Positions 5,890 through 9,892 of a stretch of DNA of 9,892 nucleotides are shown in pieces. A program made the position numbers and the translations under genes. How positions within the stretch are numbered: the first letter of the stretch is position 1; every line of letters starts with the position of its first letter. Where the stretch lies: NCBI GenBank assembly GCA_946186215.1, contig CAMHMM010000049.1:1-9892 (forward strand), written 5' to 3'. The notes below the pieces were generated by a model. That model was not told the DNA's origin and made no database searches. It worked only from the letters and a program-made list of their open reading frames with translations. This DNA is from an uncultured Ruminococcus sp. GTDB lineage: Bacteria > Bacillota > Clostridia > Oscillospirales > Ruminococcaceae.

Positions 5890-6151
5890 GGTCGGCAAGG
5901 TCGACAGCTACCCGTATGCTTTTGCCTTCGGAAACGCTTGCTTGTAGCTCGGAACTTTTATTTTTACATAATGAGCTTACTCACTTAGTCGGCAAAACGC
6001 CGCTGCTACCCGGCAGGCAGTGCCTGCACCCTCCCGTACTCTTTTTTGAAAGGCAACGCTGATTGGTTGCTCGGAACTTTTAGTCGGCAAGACCGACAGC
6101 TACCCGACTGGCAGAGCCTGCACTCTCCCGTACTCTGTTTTGAGAAACAAC
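5890..6151 (+). repeat. Three tandem copies of a hairpin repeat, period about 95-97 bp
   Basis: Copies begin at 5890 (A), 5987 (B) and 6082 (C). Each starts with GTCGGCAA followed by a short inverted partner: GTCGG-CAAGG-TCGAC in A, CGGC-AAAAC-GCCG in B, GTCGG-CAAGA-CCGAC in C. All then read GCTACCCG after CAGCT or TGCTG. B and C also share a second hairpin (GCAGGC-AGT-GCCTGC in B; GCAG-AGC-CTGC in C), then CTCCCGTACTCT, a T-run and GA-rich sequence ending in CAAC, so they align for about 70 bases. The linking sequence GCTCGGAACTTTTA occurs at 5947-5960 (A to B) and 6069-6082 (B to C). A diverged single copy is at 1451-1474. The 271 bases between the zinc-ribbon gene and the next gene hold only this array; no terminator is clear. 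Confidence 0.8.
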
Positions 6152-6157
6152 ACATTT

Positions 6158-6706
6158 ATGAAAAAGAGAAAAAAGCTTGATATCATACATACTGTACTTA
6201 CGGTGTATCTTGTATACAGGTTACTCAATATACTGATTGTCGGCTGCATTCAATTGGCGCAGGACATCAGCGTATATCATCTTTACATCAAAGAGCCAGA
6301 TCATTACTACTCATGGGAGCCGCATATGGTCATCCCCGAGCTTCAGACAGTAAAGGAATACGATGATCTGCCGTTCTGTCAGCGAGCATTTATGAGCAGA
6401 AGAGTTTATGAAAGCAATATCCCGTATAATCTGAAAATAGTGCTTATGAACACGGGATTTGTACTGCTGCCCTGGACTTCGCTCGGAGAATATTACGATG
6501 TGCAGGAAAAAGGCTGGTACTCGGCGGCACAGCATATCATAATATATGAGGTGTTCGTATACAACGGGATAAATGTGTTCACGCACAGACCGGAGCAGTA
6601 TTTTGTGTATGTTGACCTGTTAAGCTTTTTTTCGATACCTATACTGATCATCATATACATTATCTATAGTATCATAAGAATAAACAGATGGAGAAAACAG
6701 AAATAA
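6158..6706 (+). CDS. Hypothetical two-TM membrane protein (182 aa)
   Basis: I do not recognise a family. After a basic start (MKKRKKLD), residues about 8-36 are hydrophobic (IIHTVLTVYLVYRLLNILIV) and likely form a first membrane helix. Residues about 40-145 are a polar, tyrosine-rich segment with conserved-looking pieces (HMVIPELQ, KEYDDLPFCQRAFMSRRVYE, TGFVLLPWTSLGEYYDV) that should sit outside the cell. Residues about 152-174 (LLSFFSIPILIIIYIIYSII) are a second helix before the basic tail RINRWRKQK. Both ends should therefore be cytoplasmic. ATG 6158 is preferred; an in-frame TTG at 6140 lies inside repeat copy C. Neither has a recognisable Shine-Dalgarno, and the gene abuts the repeat, so its original 5' region may have been replaced. 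Base composition is clearly more AT-rich than in the muramidase operon. It could be a low-expression gene, a recent arrival, or a decaying gene that still keeps its frame. Confidence 0.65.
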   Translation: MKKRKKLDIIHTVLTVYLVYRLLNILIVGCIQLAQDISVYHLYIKEPDHYYSWEPHMVIPELQTVKEYDDLPFCQRAFMSRRVYESNIPYNLKIVLMNTGFVLLPWTSLGEYYDVQEKGWYSAAQHIIIYEVFVYNGINVFTHRPEQYFVYVDLLSFFSIPILIIIYIIYSIIRINRWRKQK

Positions 6707-6743
6707 AAACTGCTAAATTTTTAAAGTAATTCTGCAAGAATTC

Positions 6744-6750
6744 AGAGGTG
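6744..6750 (+). promoter_or_regulatory. Ribosome binding site AGAGGTG deciding the acetyltransferase start
   Basis: AGAGGTG ends 6 bases before ATG 6757. An in-frame GTG at 6748 is part of this Shine-Dalgarno and so cannot be the start. Confidence 0.8.
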
Positions 6751-6756
6751 AACAAT

Positions 6757-7194
6757 ATGAGAGAGATCAGATCGGATGAAGTATATAAACTGAAGGAATG
6801 CCTGATTGCTTTAGCGGCACACCATAACAAGGTCTCTGTAAACTTCAGGGGCTGTTATCCCAAAGCCCCGGTTGAGGATACACTGGAGCATTTCACTCTT
6901 GATCTGAATAATAAAAAGTCCTGTATAGCTGTTATTGAGAATGGTGAAAAGGTAGTTGGCTTTTGTAAGATCGATGTTGACAATAACGCCGGTGTACTGG
7001 AATATCTTGTTGTTCTTGAAGAATTCAGAGGAATGGGATACGGGGCCGAACTGATCGAATGGGCATTGAGCAGATTTTCATGTTCCGGAGTCCGTAATAT
7101 TGATGTAAAGGTCGCTGACGGCAACGAAGCGGTCTCACTATATGAAAAATACGGCTTCAAAATGAATGCACATATTTTGCGGCTGAGCAGATAA
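6757..7194 (+). CDS. GNAT family N-acetyltransferase (145 aa)
   Basis: Length and pattern fit a single GNAT domain. The acetyl-CoA-binding motif A is LEYLVVLEEFRGMGYGAELI (residues 81-100), with the R/Q-x-x-G-x-G/A signature as Arg91-Gly92-Met-Gly94-Tyr-Gly96. Motif B is NEAVSLYEKYGFK (residues 123-135), whose Tyr-Glu-Lys-Tyr-Gly-Phe is the usual end of the fold. A strand pair around KSCIAVIENGEKVVGFCKID (residues 54-73) precedes motif A. Such enzymes transfer an acetyl group from acetyl-CoA to an amine on a small molecule, peptide or protein; the acceptor cannot be deduced here. The start is fixed by the AGAGGTG site. It follows the unknown membrane-protein gene by 50 bases and may be co-transcribed with it. 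It ends convergent to the P-loop kinase-like gene. Cytoplasmic. Confidence 0.92.
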   Translation: MREIRSDEVYKLKECLIALAAHHNKVSVNFRGCYPKAPVEDTLEHFTLDLNNKKSCIAVIENGEKVVGFCKIDVDNNAGVLEYLVVLEEFRGMGYGAELIEWALSRFSCSGVRNIDVKVADGNEAVSLYEKYGFKMNAHILRLSR

Positions 7195-7230
7195 ACTGCT
7201 CTGTCTTAACGATCAAATCGGAAATAATGC

Positions 7231-7261
7231 CCCCTGAGCGTTTTTGTAAAATGCTCAGGGG
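7231..7261. terminator. Long hairpin between convergent genes
   Basis: CCCCTGAGCGTTTT (7231-7244) pairs with AAAATGCTCAGGGG (7248-7261), 14 bp including one G-U, around TGT. The site, 36 bases after the GNAT stop and facing a minus-strand operon, suggests a terminator for plus-strand transcription. Neither side has a strong T-tract after the stem, so efficiency is uncertain. Confidence 0.6.
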
Positions 7262-7300
7262 TGATCTGTTACAATTTGCTGTATGCTTTTCCTTATAATT

Positions 7301-7332
7301 CCAACGCAAAGCTTATCCGGCATCGGATAAGC
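7301..7332 (-). terminator. Hairpin spanning the stop codon of the P-loop gene
   Basis: On the minus strand GCTTATCCG (7332-7324) pairs perfectly with CGGATAAGC (7319-7311) around ATGC, followed by TTTGCGTT. The stem includes the TAA stop of the P-loop gene (7315-7313). It is a probable but weak terminator of the minus-strand transport operon. Confidence 0.45.
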
Positions 7333-7987
7333 CGAAATGCGCTGCAAGGGCATTGCACACCTCATCACGGGTGTCTTTACCGTCATCCTCGCGGGTAAGT
7401 GTAAAAAAGCCGCTCTTTGCGTATTCATCATAGTGTCTGCGGCTGTTGATCAGCGCCAGCCCCTGACGGTAATTTTCCATTACGCTGCCGGGATCGTCAC
7501 AGCTCTCTATAACACTGAGCAGGAACTGCTTTTCTGGATCGCTGCGGTCAAAAAAGCGCTCAACGCTCATACTCTGCGGCGAAAGCATCACCGCCACATG
7601 ATCATGATCGGATATCTCATGGAGTATATCAAGAGGGATGTTGGTATCAACGATCACTTTCCCTTTCTGCGAAAGGGAAATGAGCTGAGCCACCTCAAAG
7701 CCTGCGGCCTCCCTGCCCGTGCTGTACATCCACCTTTCATACTCCTGCGGCGAACGGGTAACGAAATCCTTCCAGTCGGTAAGAATTCGTATATAGCAAA
7801 GGTCGGGCTGTATCTCAGGCTGTGCCGCCTTGTCGGCCACCTCTGTGAAGTAGTTTTCTCCGCACAGGATAAGCCCGTACCTTTCGGAAATCATCTTCGC
7901 CGCAGTGGATTTTCCCGCGTAAGCAGTGCCTGTGATAAAGTATGTGTTTCTCAGATAGTACCGAATGATATTATTTTCTATCAGCAT
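7313..7987 (-). CDS. P-loop NTPase, nucleotide/metabolite kinase-like (224 aa)
   Basis: A Walker A motif GTAYAGKST (residues 20-28, G-x4-G-K-S/T) follows a short N-terminal strand (NTYFIT), the order seen in shikimate-, adenylate- and nucleoside-kinase-like proteins. KGKVIVDTNIP (residues 108-118) is a good Walker B-like strand with Asp114. VAVMLSPQSMSVERFFDRSD (131-150) fits the next strand plus an arginine-containing lid. The rest is helical. No substrate-specific motif is clear, so the phosphate acceptor is unknown; a role as a regulator rather than an enzyme is also possible. GGAG lies 7 bases before the ATG at 7987. It starts 35 bases after the stop of the anion permease gene on the same strand, so the two are probably co-transcribed. 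Cytoplasmic, no signal or membrane segment. Confidence 0.82.
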   Translation of the reverse strand: MLIENNIIRYYLRNTYFITGTAYAGKSTAAKMISERYGLILCGENYFTEVADKAAQPEIQPDLCYIRILTDWKDFVTRSPQEYERWMYSTGREAAGFEVAQLISLSQKGKVIVDTNIPLDILHEISDHDHVAVMLSPQSMSVERFFDRSDPEKQFLLSVIESCDDPGSVMENYRQGLALINSRRHYDEYAKSGFFTLTREDDGKDTRDEVCNALAAHFGLSDAG

Positions 7988-8022
7988 AAGCTCTCTCCGT
8001 CAAGTCCGTGCAGTATGAGACA

Positions 8023-9120
8023 TCAGATGATAAATGTATTGATCAGAAGCAGGAATATCAGCATCGAAAAATTCACCGCTGAAAAACAGAGAAGATATTT
8101 TCCCGAAGAAGCATTCTCTGCCTTTCTGTAAAACTGGAACGAGATAAGGCTCGCAAGGGATGCGATCATCGTGCCGAAGCCGCCGATATTCACGCCTAAG
8201 AGAAGCTCTGTTCCGCTTTCGGTAAAGCCTGCGAGCATCACTGCCGCCGGGACATTGCTTATCACCTGTGAGAGCAGCGCGGAAACGAGCATTTCCCGCC
8301 CTGTGAGCACCTCGGAGAAATATGTGCGCACCGCCTCTATCCTTGCGATATTACCCACAAAGATAAAGAACATCAGAAATGTGACGAGCAGCGGATAATC
8401 CACCTTGGCAAGCACCTTTTTATCGGCGGCAAGCGCTATTATCACCGCAAGTGCAAGGCAGATGATATTCGGCACTATCTTCAGCACCGCCAGTATGCAG
8501 ATGATGAAAAGTGCAGCAAATGCAGCGGCTTTGCCGCGCATTATCTTTGTCTCCCCCTGCTCCGGCACCTCGCATTTTGCAGCTGGCAGCATGAAGGAAA
8601 GCGCAATAAGCACCACCAGAGAAATAAGCCCCGTTGGGAGCATCGTGCGTATGAGATCTGCAGCGGTGAGATCGAATTCATCGTACAGATACAGGTTCTG
8701 CGGATTGCCGATGGGTATCAGCATACCGCCGAGATTGGCGGCCGCTGTTTCGAGCACTATCGTAAGGATACGGCTCTTTTCATCATCTATCTCCTCGAAT
8801 ATCAGCAGTGTGAGAGGAACAAATGTGATCAGTGCCACATCATTGGTGACTGCCATCGCCGAAAAAAAGCACAGAAGCATAAGGATGATTCCCGTTATCC
8901 TCACATTGCCTGCCTTTTTCATCAGCAATGCGGTGGCTCTTTCAAATATTCCCGTGGCGCGAAGTCCTGCGACTGCGGTCATCAGGCCGAAAAGCTGTAT
9001 CAGAACAGCAGTATTGATATACCCGAGGTATTCAGCATCGGGCGGGACTATGAACACCGTTATAAGTGCCGCAAGGGCTGCTGCCGCAAGGACAGGCTGT
9101 GACTTTATGAATTTCAGCAT
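8023..9120 (-). CDS. SLC13 / citrate-transporter-like (ion transporter superfamily) permease (365 aa)
   Basis: This is a polytopic membrane protein with about 10 hydrophobic segments. It shows the paired signatures of the CitMHS/SLC13/ArsB-NhaD type fold: TNDVALITFVPL (residues 92-103) with GNPQNLYLY (138-146) in the first half, and SNVPAAVML (288-296) with NIGGFGTMIASLASLI (311-326) in the second half. The T/S-N-D/V-P helix-breaking motifs form the substrate and Na+ sites in this superfamily. Substrates range over dicarboxylates, citrate, sulfate, arsenite or Na+/H+ exchange; the sequence alone does not decide, and no arsenic-resistance genes are nearby. GGAG lies 6 bases before ATG 9120. 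It is the first gene of a two-gene operon with the P-loop protein and is divergent from a SulP anion transporter. Confidence 0.9.
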   Translation of the reverse strand: MLKFIKSQPVLAAAALAALITVFIVPPDAEYLGYINTAVLIQLFGLMTAVAGLRATGIFERATALLMKKAGNVRITGIILMLLCFFSAMAVTNDVALITFVPLTLLIFEEIDDEKSRILTIVLETAAANLGGMLIPIGNPQNLYLYDEFDLTAADLIRTMLPTGLISLVVLIALSFMLPAAKCEVPEQGETKIMRGKAAAFAALFIICILAVLKIVPNIICLALAVIIALAADKKVLAKVDYPLLVTFLMFFIFVGNIARIEAVRTYFSEVLTGREMLVSALLSQVISNVPAAVMLAGFTESGTELLLGVNIGGFGTMIASLASLISFQFYRKAENASSGKYLLCFSAVNFSMLIFLLLINTFII

Positions 9121-9142
9121 AATGATCTCCGTTTATCGTATC

Positions 9143-9170
9143 GGGCAGCGGCAGTCATGCGGCCGCTCCC
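9143..9170 (-). promoter_or_regulatory. GC-rich leader hairpin of the permease operon
   Basis: Minus strand GGGAGCGGC (9170-9162) pairs with GCCGCT-G-CCC (9152-9143), nine base pairs with one bulged G. It lies in the predicted 5' leader, 13 bases before the Shine-Dalgarno region, with no T-tract after it. It may stabilise the mRNA or mask translation. Confidence 0.35.
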
Positions 9171-9193
9171 GTGATTTTGTGCATAACAGATGT

Positions 9194-9222
9194 ATTCTAT
9201 CATAAAATCGCTGTATTATCAA
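9194..9222 (-). promoter_or_regulatory. Sigma-A promoter of the permease/P-loop operon
   Basis: Minus strand TTGATA (9222-9217), 17-base spacer, TAGAAT (9199-9194), with an extended TGA before the -10. Predicted start near 9187, about 67 bases before the ATG. Confidence 0.82.
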
Positions 9223-9267
9223 GTATACATATTGGGCAGAGAGAAAAAAATTTGTTAAATTTCAATA

Positions 9268-9296
9268 TTGACAAAGCCGTTCAATGGTAATATACT
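9268..9296 (+). promoter_or_regulatory. Sigma-A promoter of the SulP gene
   Basis: TTGACA (9268-9273), 17-base spacer, TATACT (9291-9296). Predicted start near 9303. The roughly 62-base leader contains GGGA-GGT-TCCC (9335-9345) enclosed by TGAG/CTCA, just before the Shine-Dalgarno AGGGGAG (9354-9360). No known riboswitch is recognised. Confidence 0.88.
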
Positions 9297-9364
9297 GAGA
9301 TTTGTCGTGCGTTTTCCACGGCAAGATCGTGTGAGGGAGGTTCCCTGTATCTCAGGGGAGAACA

Positions 9365-9892
9365 ATGCTTTTAAAACGGTATATCACTATCCTAAAAAAG
9401 GAATTTTCAGGCTATAATGCCTCAAAGCTCGGCAAGGATATCCTCGCGGGCGTTACGGTGGCTGCGGTGGCTCTGCCCCTTGCCCTTGCCTTCGGTGTAA
9501 GCTCGGGTGCATCGGCTGCGGCAGGACTTGTCACAGCGATAATCTCGGGCTTTGCCATCGGCGCTCTCTCGGGAGCATCCTACCAGATAAGCGGCCCTAC
9601 GGGTGCTATGTCGGCTATACTCATTTCACTTGTGGCCCAGTACGGCATACAGGGCGTGTTCATTTCAAGCTTCATCGCAGGCGTTATACTTCTGCTGTGC
9701 GGCATCTTCAAGCTCGGCGGCCTTGTATCATATCTGCCGTCCCCTGTTATCACGGGCTTTACCAGCGTGGCCGACAACGACCGATACTTCGGCGGCATGA
9801 TGCGTCTTTCCCGCGACGAACTGATCCCGCAGTACCGAAAGCTGGTCGATTTGATTCACGCGGAGAACTGTCCCGTCATCGCGCAGCTTGCG
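9365..9892 (+). CDS. SulP anion transporter N-terminus joined in frame to an Old Yellow Enzyme-like fragment (open at window edge)
   Basis: AGGGGAG lies 4 bases before ATG 9365. Residues 1-134 are the start of a SulP (SLC26-like) transporter: LGKDILAGVTVAAVALPLAL (residues 23-42, first helix), SAAAGLVTAIISGFAIGALSG, the family signature YQISGPTGAMSAIL (residues about 77-90), further helices, and LPSPVITGFTS (124-134). A normal SulP then reads GFTSG followed by a hydrophobic helix, in a protein of roughly 500 or more residues. Here VADNDRYFGGMMRLSRDELI (135-154) follows, then QYRKLVDLIHAENCPVIAQL to residue 176. That tail is soluble and fits the flavin oxidoreductase (Old Yellow Enzyme / enoate reductase) barrel, where GFTSVADND also occurs naturally after a LIITG-like strand. 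As written the product could not form a complete transporter. A misassembly or short-homology recombination is the likely cause; no stop or frameshift is seen. Confidence 0.85.
   Translation, partial: MLLKRYITILKKEFSGYNASKLGKDILAGVTVAAVALPLALAFGVSSGASAAAGLVTAIISGFAIGALSGASYQISGPTGAMSAILISLVAQYGIQGVFISSFIAGVILLLCGIFKLGGLVSYLPSPVITGFTSVADNDRYFGGMMRLSRDELIPQYRKLVDLIHAENCPVIAQLA
9749..9892 (+). other. Chimeric junction and Old Yellow Enzyme-like fragment
   Basis: The SulP coding sequence and the flavin oxidoreductase-like sequence meet within 9749-9766, which encodes ITGFTS, a peptide plausible in both families. The exact breakpoint cannot be placed inside this shared stretch. Downstream bases use codons scarce in the SulP part (CGA, CGT, TTG, GCG), consistent with a different source. 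VADNDRYFGGMM, RLSRDELIPQYRKLVDLIHA and CPVIAQLA correspond to the region leading to the conserved Q-L/I-x-H motif of Old Yellow Enzymes. Confidence 0.75.

Noticed and set aside
6017..6048. Hairpin and T-run in repeat copy B as a terminator of the muramidase operon
   Set aside because: The T-run starts about 14 bases after the stem, too far for an intrinsic terminator; kept only as part of the repeat.
5890..6151. Repeats at regular spacing suggesting a CRISPR array
   Set aside because: Units are 95-97 bp apart, imperfect, share similarity across the would-be spacers, and no cas genes are present.
7337..8131. 264-codon plus-strand open frame opposite the P-loop gene
   Set aside because: Antisense shadow of a gene with a Walker A motif and a proper ribosome binding site; the translation has no recognisable pattern.
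8405..9205. 266-codon plus-strand open frame opposite the permease gene
   Set aside because: Antisense of a membrane protein gives Ser/Ala/Ile-rich nonsense; the opposite strand carries clear SLC13 motifs.

Overview
The window looks like chromosomal DNA from a Clostridia-type Firmicute, most probably a Ruminococcus-like gut or rumen bacterium. Evidence: strong GGAGG-type ribosome binding sites, textbook TTGACA-17 bp-TATAAT-like promoters, moderate GC, short intergenic spaces, and secreted proteins with typical Gram-positive signal peptides. The genus is inferred from protein style, not proven. The 5' gene is cut by the window edge and the 3' gene is open at the edge and apparently chimeric.

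Layout. (1) 1-483, minus strand: a small lysine-free, very acidic protein overlaps the start of a radical SAM enzyme (TIGR01212/YhcC-like, N-terminal part only). (2) 512-2609: two secreted or surface proteins are transcribed divergently from near-identical promoters across a 503-base intergenic region. The minus-strand one is signal peptide plus ectodomain plus C-terminal membrane anchor. The plus-strand one is a fully secreted protein. The intergenic region also holds a structured leader candidate, one copy of a dispersed hairpin repeat, and inverted repeats, one of which covers a -35 box. (3) 2645-5886, plus strand: a three-gene operon of membrane-anchored GH25 muramidase, MATE exporter, and a zinc-ribbon/one-TM protein with an acidic, aromatic tail. 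(4) 5888-6151: three tandem copies (period about 95-97 bp) of the hairpin repeat seen once at 1451. (5) 6158-7194, plus strand: an AT-richer pair, an unknown two-TM protein with no visible ribosome binding site and a GNAT acetyltransferase. (6) 7313-9222, minus strand: an SLC13/citrate-transporter-like anion permease followed by a P-loop kinase-like protein, one operon from a consensus promoter. (7) 9268-9892, plus strand: a divergent consensus promoter drives the N-terminal 134 residues of a SulP anion transporter. These run in frame into an Old Yellow Enzyme-like fragment at the shared peptide ITGFTS, which is either a misassembly or a real short-homology recombination.

How the genes work together: the middle of the window is devoted to the cell envelope (muramidase, exporter, surface proteins) and the right side to anion transport. 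I see no defence system, CRISPR array, phage module, transposase, rRNA or tRNA. The most unusual elements are the SulP/OYE junction, the tandem hairpin repeat family, and the possible structured leader at 1339-1392.
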